DNA from: Stutzerimonas kunmingensis
Lineage (GTDB): Bacteria > Pseudomonadota > Gammaproteobacteria > Pseudomonadales > Pseudomonadaceae
Length of the DNA stretch: 64,000 nt
Reading direction: 5' to 3'
NCBI RefSeq assembly: GCF_900114065.1
Contig: NZ_FORS01000001.1
Span: 124,001-188,000 of the forward strand
This document shows positions 24,094-42,134 of the stretch, in pieces. The translations under genes and the position numbers were made by a program. The notes below the pieces were generated by a model. It saw only the letters and a list, made by a program, of their open reading frames with translations, did not search any database and was not told where the DNA came from. Numbering within the stretch: the stretch's first letter is position 1; the number at the start of each line of letters is the position of its first letter.

Positions 24094-24177
24094 ATTCCTG
24101 CCGCACAGGCACCTGAGGTATCGACCAGCGCGGCGAGCCGAACCGGACGCGCGGCTGAGGCTCCACCGTCATCCACC

Positions 24178-25023
24178 CTACGCCTTCAGCGCCTCGGCAT
24201 GATGACGCAGGTGATCATCGATAAAGCTGGCGATGAAGTAGTAGCTATGGTCATAGCCCGGCTGGATGCGCAGCGTCAGCGGGTGCCCGACAGCGTCCGC
24301 AGCGGCACGCAGCGCCTGCGGTTTGAGCTGACCCTCCATGAAGTCATCACGATCGCCCTGATCGACCAGCATCGGCAGCTTCTCGCCGGCCTCGGCAATC
24401 AGCGCGCAGGCATCCCACTCGCGCCAGCGCGAACGGTCGGCGCCCAGGTAGCGGCTGAACGCCTTCTCGCCCCACGGGCAGTTGAGCGGATTGCTGATGG
24501 GGGCGAACGCCGAGACGGACCGATAGCGACCCGGATTCTTCAGCGCACAGATCAGCGCGCCGTGGCCACCCATCGAATGCCCGCTGATGCCCCGGCGGTC
24601 GGAGACAGGGAAGTTCGCCTCGACCAATGCCGGCAGCTCGTCGACGACGTAGTCGTACATCCGGTAATGCTGAGCCCAGGGTTCCTGGGTGGCGTTGAGG
24701 TAGAAGCCGGCGCCAAGGCCGAAGTCCCAGGCGCCATCGGGATCGTCCGGCACGCCGGTGCCGCGTGGACTGGTATCCGGCGCGACAATGATCAGGCCGA
24801 GCTCGGCAGCCAGCCGCAACGCCCCGGCCTTCTGCATGAAGTTCTCATCGGTGCAGGTCAGCCCGGACAGCCAGTAAAGCACCGGCAGCTGTTCGCCCTG
24901 CTCCGCCTGCGGCGGCAGGTACACGGCGAACACCATGTTGCAGTTCAGGCTGCTGGAACGGTGGCGATAGCGCTTGTGCCAGCCGCCGAAGCTCTTGTTG
25001 CTGGAAACGATTTCAAGGGTCAT
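24178..25023 (-). CDS. fghA: S-formylglutathione hydrolase
   Basis: 281 residues, the usual size. It completes formaldehyde detoxification by hydrolysing S-formylglutathione to formate and glutathione. The alpha/beta-hydrolase nucleophile Ser is in [12 protein letters not shown] near residue 148, the acid is in the [11 protein letters not shown] region, and the catalytic His is in [27 protein letters not shown] is family-specific. The ATG at 25023 is set by homology. Two REP-like palindromes lie between it and adhC, so the two may be only partly co-transcribed. Confidence 0.95.
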   Translation of the reverse strand: MTLEIVSSNKSFGGWHKRYRHRSSSLNCNMVFAVYLPPQAEQGEQLPVLYWLSGLTCTDENFMQKAGALRLAAELGLIIVAPDTSPRGTGVPDDPDGAWDFGLGAGFYLNATQEPWAQHYRMYDYVVDELPALVEANFPVSDRRGISGHSMGGHGALICALKNPGRYRSVSAFAPISNPLNCPWGEKAFSRYLGADRSRWREWDACALIAEAGEKLPMLVDQGDRDDFMEGQLKPQALRAAADAVGHPLTLRIQPGYDHSYYFIASFIDDHLRHHAEALKA

Positions 25024-25039
25024 GAACAGGCCTCGCGAA

Positions 25040-25105
25040 GGTGGAAACCGCGCGGGCTTCCACCGGTCGAGGTGGACAAGCCGTCTGGCGACGGCGTTAT
25101 CCACC
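25040..25105. repeat. Twin REP-like palindromes
   Basis: Two neighbouring palindromes share GGTGGA...TCCACC ends. The first is 25040-25064. The second, 25071-25105, has outer arms GGTGGA(C)AA and TTATCCACC and an inner stem GCCGT/ACGGC. Related GGGTGGATGACGGTGGA sequence lies just after fghA at about 24160-24178 on the minus strand. They fill the fghA-adhC gap. Confidence 0.65.
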
Positions 25106-25112
25106 CTGGGGA

Positions 25113-26309
<1,197 letters not shown>

Positions 26310-26311
26310 TT

Positions 26312-26330
26312 ATTGCTGTTGAGGGACAAT
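26312..26330. promoter_or_regulatory. Candidate LysR-type binding site
   Basis: ATTG-N11-CAAT fits the T-N11-A dyad recognised by LysR regulators. It lies in the 163-base gap between the divergent adhC and LysR genes, 62 bases before the regulator start. Confidence 0.55.
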
Positions 26331-26391
26331 CGGCGCTCATCACGTTAGGATCTTTGCAACCCGCTTGCTGGAATCTGACACCGGAGAACCC

Positions 26392-27345
26392 ATGAGCCGC
26401 TGGGAAGGCCTTGACGAATTCGTGGCTGTCGCCGAATGCGGCAGCTTCATGCGCGCCGCTGAGCGGCTGCGGGTTTCGTCCTCGCATGTCAGCCGACAGG
26501 TCGCGCGCCTTGAAGAACGTCTGCAGGCGCGTTTGCTCTATCGCACCACCCGCCGCGTCTCGCTGACCGAGGCCGGGCATACCTTCTTCACCCGCTGCCA
26601 GCGCTTGATCGAGGAACGTGACGAAGCCTTTCTGGCCATCAGCGATCTGCACAGCGCACCGACCGGGCTGTTACGCATGACCGCTGCGGTGGCCTATGGC
26701 GAGCGCTTCATCGTGCCGCTGGTGAACGAATTCATGGCCCAGCACCCGCAACTGCGCGTCGATATCGAGCTGTCCAACCGCACCCTCGATCTGGTTCAGG
26801 AGGGCTACGACCTGGCCATCCGCCTCGGCAAACTCGGCGAGTCGCGCCTGGTCGCCACCCGCATCGCGCCGCGAGCAATGTATCTGTGCGCTGCACCGAG
26901 CTACCTGGAACGCTACGGACGGCCACACACCCTGTCGGAGCTGGCGCGACACAACTGCCTGATCGGCACGAGCGACATCTGGTCGTTTCAGATCGAGGGC
27001 CGCGAGCAGCACTTCAAGCCCAGCGGCAACTGGCGCTGCAACAGTGGCGAGGCGGTGCTGGATGCAGCCCTGCGTGGCTTTGGCCTGTGCCAGCTGCCGG
27101 ACTACTACGTGCAAGGGCCGCTGCGTCGCGGCGAGCTTGTTTCGCTACTGGAAAGCAATCAACCGCCAGATACCGCCGTCTGGGCGGTTTACCCGCAAAG
27201 GCGTTATCCGCTACCGAAAGTTCGCCTCTTGGTCGAGGCGCTCAAAACCGGCCTTGCCAGACGTTCGGAGTACGCCGGGACTGGCGAGCTGAACGGGTAC
27301 AGAACCGCGCGTCAGACGCCTCTAATGACGCGGAACCCGCCTTAA
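26392..27345 (+). CDS. LysR family transcriptional regulator, divergent from adhC (GfnR-like)
   Basis: 317 residues. The N-terminal helix-turn-helix is EFVAVAECGSFMRAAERLRV and SSSHVSRQVARLEE; the effector domain runs from about residue 90 to 295. The last 20 residues (after about 295) are a polar tail not usual for the family. The divergent position to adhC-fghA matches PA3630 (GfnR) of P. aeruginosa, which activates formaldehyde detoxification; identity of role is inferred from synteny. GGAGAACCC lies just before the ATG. Confidence 0.88.
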   Translation: MSRWEGLDEFVAVAECGSFMRAAERLRVSSSHVSRQVARLEERLQARLLYRTTRRVSLTEAGHTFFTRCQRLIEERDEAFLAISDLHSAPTGLLRMTAAVAYGERFIVPLVNEFMAQHPQLRVDIELSNRTLDLVQEGYDLAIRLGKLGESRLVATRIAPRAMYLCAAPSYLERYGRPHTLSELARHNCLIGTSDIWSFQIEGREQHFKPSGNWRCNSGEAVLDAALRGFGLCQLPDYYVQGPLRRGELVSLLESNQPPDTAVWAVYPQRRYPLPKVRLLVEALKTGLARRSEYAGTGELNGYRTARQTPLMTRNPP

Positions 27346-27428
27346 TCCCCCACGTCGTACCCTGTGTAGCTGCTGCTCTTCGAGCCGCCCGCGCTGGACG
27401 AGCGCAGCGCTGCAATCAGGAGGAAACC

Positions 27429-27743
27429 ATGCAGGTTCTGGTGAACAGTAACCACAGCATCAGCGTCACCGCCGATCTGGAAGAGCGAGTGAAGGCCACG
27501 GTCGAGACCGAACTGGAGCGCTTCGATGATCATCTGACCCGAGTCGAGGTCCATCTCAACGACGAAAACAGCAGCAAGAGCGGCCCCCATGACAAGCGCT
27601 GCCAGATGGAGGCAAGAGTCAAGGGTCACGACCCCATCTCGGCCACCCACAAGGCCGAAACGCTGGACCTGGCAATCAACGGCGCCGCAGAGAAGCTGAA
27701 CCACGCGCTGAGCCACGTTCTGGACAAGCTCAACCGCCACTGA
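27429..27743 (+). CDS. Ribosome hibernation factor HPF/RaiA family protein
   Basis: 104 residues, a single S30AE domain of the short type. MQVLVNSNHSISVTADLEER and VEVHLNDENSSKSGPHDKRC show the beta-alpha-beta fold with the conserved HLND-like acidic turn; HKAETLDLAINGAAEKLNHA is the second helix. Such proteins bind the 30S decoding region and silence ribosomes in stationary phase or stress. A canonical hpf gene normally lies near rpoN, so this is probably a second paralogue. AGGAGGAAACC precedes the ATG. It is followed by the baeRF gene, 75 bases away on the same strand. Confidence 0.9.
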   Translation: MQVLVNSNHSISVTADLEERVKATVETELERFDDHLTRVEVHLNDENSSKSGPHDKRCQMEARVKGHDPISATHKAETLDLAINGAAEKLNHALSHVLDKLNRH

Positions 27744-27818
27744 CTGGCCCTCGATGGCCAATGAGCGCGCCATCGACACTTCTGCGAGGGACCGAACCAC
27801 CGCTACTGGAGGCCACGC

Positions 27819-28985
27819 ATGAACCGACTGCTCGACCGCGAAACCCTGACCAAACTGCTGTCAAAACGAGACGGGCCCTGCCTGTCCGTGTACCAGCCCA
27901 CTCATCGCAGCTTTCCCGAGCGTCAGCAGGACCCGATCCGCTTCAAGCACCTGGTCAAGCAGCTGGAAGAATCACTCAAGCAGCAAGGCCATGGCGACAA
28001 GGCACACACCCTACTCGAGCCGTTCTACGCCCTTATCGATAACAGTGACTTCTGGAACCACAGCCTCGACGGCCTGGCCGCTTTTGCCGCCAAGGACTAC
28101 TTCCGGGTCTATCGACTGCAACGCAGCGTGCCGGAAATGGCCGTGGCCAACGCGCGCATGCACCTCAAACCGCTGGTACGCATTGCACAGTCAGCCGACC
28201 GCTTTCAGATCCTCTGCCTCTCGCGCGACTCGGTACGCTTGTTCGAGGGCAACCGTGATGCCCTCGACGAGGTGAAGCTGCACGACGGTGTGCCCCGGAC
28301 ACTCGCCGACGCCCTGGGCAGCGACCTCACCGAGAAGGGTCAAAGTGGGTTTCCCCAGGGCTATGGCCGCTCCAGCGAACGCGGCGACCCGATGCAGGTG
28401 GAGGCCGGCGGCAGCGGCAAGCAGGCGGAGATCGACCGGGACCGTGATCGCTACTTTCGCGAAGTCGATCGCGCCATCACCGAACATCACTCGCGCCCAT
28501 CCGGCCTGCCGCTGATCCTCGCCGCTCTGCCCGAGCAGCAGTCGCACTTCCGACGCCTCAGCCACAATGACTGCCTGCTGCCGGAGGGCATCGAGACCGG
28601 CCAGAACGCATTGAGCGTCAATGAGCTACGTGAGAAAAGCTGGATGGTGATGCAGCCGCGCTATCTCAAGCGCCTGGAAGGCTTGCTCAACCAGTTCGGC
28701 GCATCCCATGGCCAGGGGCTGGCATCCGACCACCTCGAGGATATCGGTCAGGCCACCCGCCAAGGCCGGGTCGCCACCTTGCTGGTGGAGGCCGAGCGGC
28801 AGATTCCCGGCCATGTCGACAAAACTGACGGAACGGCAACGCCGACCAGCGAAGATGACGTCAACACACCCGACCTGCTGGACGAGCTGACCATCTGGAC
28901 ACTCGAGCAAGGTGGAGACGTGGTTGTGGTACCGACCGAACGGATGCCGACCGGCACCGGCGCTGCGGCGATCTATCGTTTCTGA
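27819..28985 (+). CDS. baeRF (bacterial archaeo-eukaryotic release factor-like) family protein
   Basis: 388 residues. N-terminal CLSVYQPTHRSFPERQQDPI (21-40) and the C-terminal VVVVPTERMPTGTGAAAIYR are the recognised ends of the baeRF family 3 proteins, which contain a domain related to domain 2/3 of eRF1 and Pelota. The middle (residues 195-215) is an acidic and Arg-rich linker, as expected between the two halves. A role on stalled or hibernating ribosomes is proposed for this family from gene neighbourhoods, and the HPF-like gene directly upstream agrees. GGAGG precedes the ATG. Confidence 0.75.
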   Translation: MNRLLDRETLTKLLSKRDGPCLSVYQPTHRSFPERQQDPIRFKHLVKQLEESLKQQGHGDKAHTLLEPFYALIDNSDFWNHSLDGLAAFAAKDYFRVYRLQRSVPEMAVANARMHLKPLVRIAQSADRFQILCLSRDSVRLFEGNRDALDEVKLHDGVPRTLADALGSDLTEKGQSGFPQGYGRSSERGDPMQVEAGGSGKQAEIDRDRDRYFREVDRAITEHHSRPSGLPLILAALPEQQSHFRRLSHNDCLLPEGIETGQNALSVNELREKSWMVMQPRYLKRLEGLLNQFGASHGQGLASDHLEDIGQATRQGRVATLLVEAERQIPGHVDKTDGTATPTSEDDVNTPDLLDELTIWTLEQGGDVVVVPTERMPTGTGAAAIYRF

Positions 28986-28994
28986 TGAAAATGG

Positions 28995-29015
28995 CGGGCA
29001 GGCAATCCCTGCCCG
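28995..29015. terminator. Hairpin between convergent baeRF and ispD genes
   Basis: CGGGCAGG (28995-29002) pairs exactly with CCTGCCCG (29008-29015) around a five-base loop. TTCTC follows on the plus strand. It lies ten bases after the baeRF stop. Confidence 0.65.
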
Positions 29016-29018
29016 TTC

Positions 29019-29735
29019 TCAAGACTCGCGGTCTGTCTTCCAGCGCTGCGCCAGCCACTCCAGATCTTCGGGCCGGGTGACCTTCAGGTTGTCCGCCCGC
29101 CCTTCTACCACCCTAGGCGAGTGACCTGCCCACTCCAGTGCCGACGCCTCGTCGGTAACCTGCATACGGGAGGCGAGTGCAGCTTCGAGCGCGTCGCACA
29201 ACATGCCCAGGCGGAACATCTGCGGAGTGAAAGCCTGCCAGATGACGCTGCGGTCCACCGTCTCCACCACACGCCCATCCGGACCTACGCGCTTGAGGGT
29301 GTCCCGCGCCGGAACAGCCAGCAGACCACCGACCGGATCATCGGCCAACTCGGCCAGCAACCTGTCCAGATCCTCACGCGCAAGATTGGGACGGGCCGCG
29401 TCGTGTACCAGCACCCAGTCATGCTCATTCGCGCCCAGCTCATCGAGGCGCTGCAGCCCACTGAGTACCGAATCACAACGCTCACGACCGCCCGGTGCAA
29501 GCTGCACGCGAGTATCGCGAGCGCAGGGCAGCGCTGGCCAGTAGGGATCGTCAGGCGCAATGCAAACCACCAAACCAGCAAGTGCCGGGTGGTCCAGAAA
29601 ACAATCGAGGGTGTGTTCGATGATGCTGCGCTCACCCAGCAACAGATACTGCTTGGGACGGTCAGCGCGCATACGACTGCCGACGCCGGCAGCCGGGATG
29701 ACGACCCAGAAGGCAGGCTGATCGCGCGGGCTCAT
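29019..29735 (-). CDS. ispD: 2-C-methyl-D-erythritol 4-phosphate cytidylyltransferase
   Basis: 238 residues. IspD attaches CMP to methylerythritol phosphate in the non-mevalonate pathway. The nucleotide-binding loop IPAAGVGSRMRADRPKQYLL lies at about residue 13; VLVHDAARPNL and QAFTPQMFR are the other family blocks. Its ATG overlaps the ftsB stop as ATGA. It is the last gene of the eno-ftsB-ispD segment; ispF lies 6.5 kb further on, separated by accessory genes. Confidence 0.96.
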   Translation of the reverse strand: MSPRDQPAFWVVIPAAGVGSRMRADRPKQYLLLGERSIIEHTLDCFLDHPALAGLVVCIAPDDPYWPALPCARDTRVQLAPGGRERCDSVLSGLQRLDELGANEHDWVLVHDAARPNLAREDLDRLLAELADDPVGGLLAVPARDTLKRVGPDGRVVETVDRSVIWQAFTPQMFRLGMLCDALEAALASRMQVTDEASALEWAGHSPRVVEGRADNLKVTRPEDLEWLAQRWKTDRES

Positions 29736-30010
29736 TCGATCAGCTGATAGAGGGTTTCGCCCTCTTTGACCATGCCGAGCTCCTGGCGGGCCCGCTCTTC
29801 GACGGTCTCCATGCCCTGCTTGAGCTCCAGAACCTCCGCCTCGAGGATTCGATTGCGCTCAAGGAGCCGCTCGTTCTCACCCTGCTGTTCGGCGATCTGC
29901 TTGTTCAGGCCATTGACCTGAGCCAGGCTGCCCTCGCCCACCCAGAGACGGTACTGCAGACCACCCAGCAGCAGTATCAGTACGACGAACAACCAGTAGG
30001 GGCGACGCAT
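29732..30010 (-). CDS. ftsB: Cell division protein FtsB
   Basis: 92 residues. A single N-terminal membrane helix (YWLFVVLILLLGGLQYRLW) is followed by a periplasmic coiled coil rich in Glu, Leu and Arg (NERLLERNRILEAEVLELK). FtsB forms the FtsQBL complex that activates septal synthesis. The ATG at 30010 (MRRPYW) is preferred over 30019 by comparison with P. aeruginosa FtsB. It is co-transcribed with ispD and lies between the eno terminator and ispD. Confidence 0.94.
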   Translation of the reverse strand: MRRPYWLFVVLILLLGGLQYRLWVGEGSLAQVNGLNKQIAEQQGENERLLERNRILEAEVLELKQGMETVEERARQELGMVKEGETLYQLIE

Positions 30011-30110
30011 AGAAGGCATGAAACGACTTCAGCTGAAATTCGGGTATTGGCAAACAGCGACGGCTCTGGAGGCACGAAGAGTTTGCACGCGGGCACGGAG
30101 CGATTGAAAC

Positions 30111-30140
30111 AAAAAAGGGCGACTTGCGCCGCCCTTTTTT
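30111..30140. terminator. Rho-independent terminator downstream of eno
   Basis: AAAAAAGGGCG and CGCCCTTTTTT form a perfect palindrome with an eight-base loop, so it works on both strands. It lies 12 bases after the eno stop and before ftsB. Confidence 0.9.
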
Positions 30141-30152
30141 AAGTGCCGCGGA

Positions 30153-33970
<3,818 letters not shown>

Positions 33971-34117
33971 TTAAGCGGCCGGCGCCGCCGGGGGAAAGCG
34001 AAGATGCCATTGCTCGCGAGCGGCAATAGCGCAACTGCCACGGATTCGAAGAAACCGCAGAAGCTGTATTGAGACGGGAGCGTAGTCTACCGGAAAGGCC
34101 TTATCAGCTCAAACCAC

Positions 34118-35407
34118 TTAGAAGTCCGGCACGCACCAATACAGGGCGAACCGCCCGTTCGCCAGGAGTGGCAGATTGGCCACGCCGACCAGTTCATCAT
34201 TGCAGTAAAGCAATGGCAGACGACTGCGCGCAAAATGGGGAACGCCAGCCTCGTTAAGCAGACGTTTCAGGTCGCGCCGGCCGCGGCCAGGCACGAGAAG
34301 CGCCTCGCCACCGAGCCGATAGCGGACCTGGAGTTTACCGGCAGGTGGCTCACCCTCCCCTCGAAGCATGCCATTGCCTGGGAGCTCCAGGGCTGTAGAC
34401 GGATCCGACCAATCGATCGGCTCGACAACCGGCTCAAGCCAGCTATTGGGCAGCCACCAGACCCGCTCGCCAGTGCGCTGCAGCTCACCCCCTGCCAAGC
34501 ACCATCGCGGCGTGGCATCCGGCCGGGCATTCAGCAGCGACGCCCAGCCGGCCCAGTGATCCTCATCCGGCGCCAGCGTGAAGCTCGCCAGCCAATGACG
34601 TAGCGCGTTGCGCTGACGCACCGGCGTCAATGCTCGCAACGGCGATAGCGCAAGGCTGGGCAGGCGCAGCCACTCAAAAGCGCTGGTCGTGTTCGCAATG
34701 AGCAGATCCTGTTGCGCCAGCTCGTCCAGCAGTTGCTGCGCTTCAGTCATATGAGCCGCTGCTCGAGCCATACTCGAAGCCGCCTGCGGCCAGCGCCGCT
34801 TTAAAAGCGGCATGACCTCGCAGCGCAGAAAATTGCGCGAATAGCTGTGATCCTGATTGCTCGGATCCTCGACCCAGCGTAATGCGTTGCGCCGGGCGTA
34901 CGCCTCGAGTTCGATGCGCGATACGCCGAGAAGCGGTCTCACCAGTCTGCCCAGACCTAGCGACCGCTCCACCGGCATCGCTGCCAGACCGCGCACGCCA
35001 GCCCCTCGGAGCAGACGAAACAGCACAGTTTCGGCCTGATCGTCACGGTGTTGACCTGTCAGGAGCAACTCGCCCACCCCCAGGCATTCGGAGAACGCTT
35101 CATAGCGAGCCTCGCGCGCCGCACGCTCCAGGCTTGCGCCAGGCACGACCTTCACGCGGACCATCTGCAAAGGAACGTCTAAGCCGTCGCAGATCGCCTG
35201 GCAATGCGCCAGCCAGCCGTCACCAGCGGCTTGCAGACCATGATGCACATGGATCGCGCGAATCGCAGGCAGCTCATGCTGTCCAGCGAGCCGTACCAGC
35301 AAATGCAACAGGACGGTCGAATCAAGACCACCAGACAACGCGACCCACCACGTCGGTGAACCACGCCAAGGTGCGAGAGCTGAAAGCAGGAGGGAGTCGA
35401 GGGACAT
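34118..35407 (-). CDS. tilS: tRNA(Ile)-lysidine synthase
   Basis: 429 residues. TilS attaches lysine to C34 of the AUA-reading isoleucine tRNA. The ATP pyrophosphatase loop is ALSGGLDSTVLLHLL near residue 21, with HVHHGLQ and LTGQHRDDQAETVLFRLLRG following; the C-terminal domain begins near residue 350. The ATG at 35407 (MSLDSLLLSALAPW) is chosen by homology; upstream in-frame starts at 35443 and 35488 lack support. It lies between accA and pyrG. Confidence 0.95.
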   Translation of the reverse strand: MSLDSLLLSALAPWRGSPTWWVALSGGLDSTVLLHLLVRLAGQHELPAIRAIHVHHGLQAAGDGWLAHCQAICDGLDVPLQMVRVKVVPGASLERAAREARYEAFSECLGVGELLLTGQHRDDQAETVLFRLLRGAGVRGLAAMPVERSLGLGRLVRPLLGVSRIELEAYARRNALRWVEDPSNQDHSYSRNFLRCEVMPLLKRRWPQAASSMARAAAHMTEAQQLLDELAQQDLLIANTTSAFEWLRLPSLALSPLRALTPVRQRNALRHWLASFTLAPDEDHWAGWASLLNARPDATPRWCLAGGELQRTGERVWWLPNSWLEPVVEPIDWSDPSTALELPGNGMLRGEGEPPAGKLQVRYRLGGEALLVPGRGRRDLKRLLNEAGVPHFARSRLPLLYCNDELVGVANLPLLANGRFALYWCVPDF

Positions 35408-35552
35408 ACGAGCGCTTCGATGACCGGCGTTGACGGCAAGCATAAAGCCCGGCGGCAGAAGCAGCGATAGGACGTTGGGGGCGATCAACCCACTGGCTGA
35501 CGCGCCTCGATTCCGAACGGCGAAAATCGAGACGCGAATCAGGCGTGACGGA

Positions 35553-36503
35553 TCAGGCGATACCGTAGCTCATCAGGCGCTCATAGCGGCGCGCGAGCAG
35601 CGCATCGGTATCCAGCGACTTGAGCATATGCAGCTGGCTGCTCAGCTGCTCACGCATGGCCGCAGCCATGACGGCAGGATTGCGGTGGGCGCCGCCCAGA
35701 GGCTCCGGGATCACCTTGTCGACGATGCCCAGGTCCTTGAGACGCTCAGCCGTCACACCCATGGCCTCGGCCGCTTCAGGTGCCTTCTCGGCGGTGCGCC
35801 AGAGAATCGAGGCGCAGCCTTCCGGCGAAATCACCGCGTAGGTGGAATACTGCAGCATGTTCAGCTGGTCGCAGACGCCAATAGCCAGGGCTCCGCCAGA
35901 ACCGCCCTCACCGATCACGGTGGCGATGATCGGCGTCTTCAGACGTGCCATGACGCGCAGGTTCCAGGCAATGGCCTCGCTCTGGTTGCGCTCTTCGGCA
36001 TCGATACCCGGATAGGCGCCCGGGGTGTCGATGAAGGTCAGGATCGGCATCTTGAAGCGCTCGGCCATCTCCATCAGACGGCACGCCTTTCGGTAACCCT
36101 CGGGGCGCGGCATGCCGAAGTTACGGCGTACCTTCTCGCGCACCTCACGGCCCTTCTGATGACCGATGATCATCACCGGCTGTCCGTCCAGACGCGCAGT
36201 ACCGCCCACGATAGCGGCGTCATCGGAGAAGTGGCGATCACCGTGCAGCTCTTCGAACTCGCTGAACAGGTGATTGATGTAGTCGAGGGTGTAGGGGCGC
36301 TGCGGGTGGCGAGCCAGGCGGGCGATCTGCCAGCTGGTCAGATTGCCGAAGATGCTTTCGGTGAGCGATTCGCTCTTGTCCTGCAGGCGGGCAATCTCAT
36401 CGCCGATGTTCAGCGAGTTGTCGTTACCAACCAGGCGCAATTCTTCGATCTTGGCTTGCAGCTCGGCGATCGGCTGTTCGAAATCCAGGAAATTCGGGTT
36501 CAT
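35553..36503 (-). CDS. accA: Acetyl-CoA carboxylase carboxyltransferase subunit alpha
   Basis: 316 residues. AccA with AccD transfers carboxyl from biotin to acetyl-CoA to start fatty acid synthesis. Crotonase-fold blocks are FDEL-equivalent LNPNFLDF start, [34 protein letters not shown], and [14 protein letters not shown], which forms the oxyanion hole. The ATG at 36503 ([12 protein letters not shown]) is the homologous start. It follows dnaE. Confidence 0.97.
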   Translation of the reverse strand: MNPNFLDFEQPIAELQAKIEELRLVGNDNSLNIGDEIARLQDKSESLTESIFGNLTSWQIARLARHPQRPYTLDYINHLFSEFEELHGDRHFSDDAAIVGGTARLDGQPVMIIGHQKGREVREKVRRNFGMPRPEGYRKACRLMEMAERFKMPILTFIDTPGAYPGIDAEERNQSEAIAWNLRVMARLKTPIIATVIGEGGSGGALAIGVCDQLNMLQYSTYAVISPEGCASILWRTAEKAPEAAEAMGVTAERLKDLGIVDKVIPEPLGGAHRNPAVMAAAMREQLSSQLHMLKSLDTDALLARRYERLMSYGIA

Positions 36504-36685
36504 AGGCATCCGTCATGCGTCGACGGCCAGGCGGCCGGGAGGCTGTTCCGTTTTTTGCGCCTTACCTTACGGGACAGGCGCATTCAGGTCGAACAAAAAT
36601 TGTTCTGAACCATGACCCGGTCATCACCGGGCCGTTCGGGTCGGACCCGGAAAGCGCCATCGGCGACCTTCCGGGCCTCGGCCCT
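36504..36685. other. Intergenic region between dnaE and accA with hairpins
   Basis: It contains CCCGGT-gatg-ACCGGG (about 36617-36632) and a CCGGAA...TTCCGG pair (about 36649-36680) after dnaE. No U-tract follows either, so a terminator is not claimed. The accA promoter is probably here. Confidence 0.4.
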
Positions 36686-40207
<3,522 letters not shown>

Positions 40208-40361
40208 GAACAGACCTTGAGCTGGCAGAACGACAAGCGCGGGATTGTACCGGAAAGCACGGACGGGCTGGCGACCGCGCTAGCGGTAGCCGACACGGCA
40301 AAAGGGTGTTCGGCGGCCCAGGCCTCATAAAGCACCTGGCTGGCCCGCGTACCGTTACCAG

Positions 40362-41000
40362 CTAGACCAGCAGCACGCTGGCCGGGATGTCGGTCTCGAC
40401 AACTGCCTGCTCAAGCAGCGTACGCACGGGGGCGAAAGAGCGCCGATGAATGGGCGTTGGTCCTAGCCGACGAAGCGCCTCCAGATGGCTCGGAGTCGGA
40501 TAACCCTTGTGCCCGGCCAGCCCATAACCCGGATAGCAGAGATCCAGGGCCTGCATTTCGCGGTCACGACTGACCTTGGCCAGGATGGATGCCGCAGCGA
40601 TAGCCGGCACCTGACCGTCGCCCTGGATCACCGGTGCGCTGGGCACGTTCAGCTGAGGGCAGCGATTGCCATCGATGAGTGCCAGCCGCGGCGTGACACT
40701 CAGTCCATCAACCGCACGCTGCATGGCGAGCATCGTGGCGTGAAGGATATTCAGCTGATCGATCTCTTCGACCTCGGCTCGGGCAATGCACCACGCCACC
40801 GCCTTTTCGCAGATCTCGTCGAACAACACTTCACGACGGGCTTCGCTCAGCTTTTTCGAGTCGTTGAGGCCTTCGATCGGACGCGCCGGATCGAGGATCA
40901 CTGCGGCGGTCACTACAGGACCACACAGCGGCCCGCGTCCGACCTCGTCGACGCCGGCAACCAGCTCTTCTACCAGATTGAAATCGAGTCCGAACTGCAT
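40362..41000 (-). CDS. rnhB: Ribonuclease HII
   Basis: 212 residues. RnhB cuts RNA in RNA-DNA hybrids, including single ribonucleotides. The catalytic acidic residues are in [20 protein letters not shown] (D, E), in LIDGN, and in KVSRDREM. The C-terminal [14 protein letters not shown] is family-typical. Its ATG overlaps the lpxB stop by one base (TGATG). It precedes dnaE in the standard order. Confidence 0.97.
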   Translation of the reverse strand: MQFGLDFNLVEELVAGVDEVGRGPLCGPVVTAAVILDPARPIEGLNDSKKLSEARREVLFDEICEKAVAWCIARAEVEEIDQLNILHATMLAMQRAVDGLSVTPRLALIDGNRCPQLNVPSAPVIQGDGQVPAIAAASILAKVSRDREMQALDLCYPGYGLAGHKGYPTPSHLEALRRLGPTPIHRRSFAPVRTLLEQAVVETDIPASVLLV

Positions 41001-42133
41001 CAACGAACTCCAACCAGGCGCAACACGGCATCGGCGGCCTGACTCGACGCATCGCAACGCAGGGTACGATGAATACTGTCGAAGCCTTCGGTTTGCACGT
41101 CACCATCGTCCAGCAGTGGCGACAGAGACTGCGCAAGCGCTTCGGGGGTAGCGGCGTCCTGCAGCAACTCGGGAACCAGCAGACGCTGGGCCAGCAGGTT
41201 GGGAAGCGCAACATAGGGGCTCTTCACCAGCCGCCGGAGGATGCGGTAAGTCATTGGCGCTACGCTGTAGGCCACCACCATAGGACGTTTGAACAAGAGC
41301 GCCTCAAGCGTTGCCGTACCGGAAGCAATCAACACGGCGTTGCAGGCGGCCAATGCCTCATGGGACCGGCCATCGAGCAGGGTCAGCGGCAAATCACGAG
41401 TAACCAGCATCTGCTCAAGCTGCAGCCGCCGCTCGGGGCTGGCGCAAGGCATGACAAAACGAATCCCGGGACGCATGGCGCGCAACCGCTCGGCAGCGGA
41501 AAGGAACAGATCCCCCAGTCGAGCGACCTCGCCGCCCCTGCTACCGGGCATCAGCGCGACGACCAGACCATCCGCTGGCAATCCGAGCGCTTGCCGCGCC
41601 GCGGCACGATCGGCGCAAAGCGGAATGGCATCAGCCAGGGGATGACCGACGAAGCGAACAGGTACCTGGTGCTCGTCGTAGAACCTGGCCTCGAACGGAA
41701 ACAGCGTGAGCATCAGATCGCAGGCGTCACGGATCTTCAGTACCCGCTTCTGACGCCAGGCCCAGACCGACGGACTGACGTAGTGCACGGTCTTGATTCC
41801 GGCGCGGCGCAGCTTGAGCTCAAGCCCGAGATTGAAGTCCGGTGCGTCGATGCCGATGAATACATCCGGCCGCTGCTGGATCAGCGTGTCCACCAGGCGT
41901 TTGCGGCGGGCCAGCAGCTCCGGCAAACGACCGAGCACTTCGACCAGGCCCATCACTGCCAGACGCTCGAGCGGAAAGTACGACTGCAACCCTTCGGCCT
42001 GCATGCGCGAGCCGCCGACCCCGATGAATTCGACATTCGCGTGCTGAGCCTTCAGCGCCTGCATCAGGCCCGCACCAAGGATGTCACCGGAGGACTCCCC
42101 GGCTACCAAGGCAACCCTGAGCGGCCGGTTCAT
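41000..42133 (-). CDS. lpxB: Lipid-A-disaccharide synthase
   Basis: 377 residues. LpxB joins UDP-diacylglucosamine and lipid X. The family start [44 protein letters not shown] and [10 protein letters not shown] (the sugar-nucleotide site) are present. The ATG at 42133 follows the lpxA stop closely. It is in the lpxD-fabZ-lpxA-lpxB segment. Confidence 0.97.
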   Translation of the reverse strand: MNRPLRVALVAGESSGDILGAGLMQALKAQHANVEFIGVGGSRMQAEGLQSYFPLERLAVMGLVEVLGRLPELLARRKRLVDTLIQQRPDVFIGIDAPDFNLGLELKLRRAGIKTVHYVSPSVWAWRQKRVLKIRDACDLMLTLFPFEARFYDEHQVPVRFVGHPLADAIPLCADRAAARQALGLPADGLVVALMPGSRGGEVARLGDLFLSAAERLRAMRPGIRFVMPCASPERRLQLEQMLVTRDLPLTLLDGRSHEALAACNAVLIASGTATLEALLFKRPMVVAYSVAPMTYRILRRLVKSPYVALPNLLAQRLLVPELLQDAATPEALAQSLSPLLDDGDVQTEGFDSIHRTLRCDASSQAADAVLRLVGVR

Positions 42134-42134
42134 C

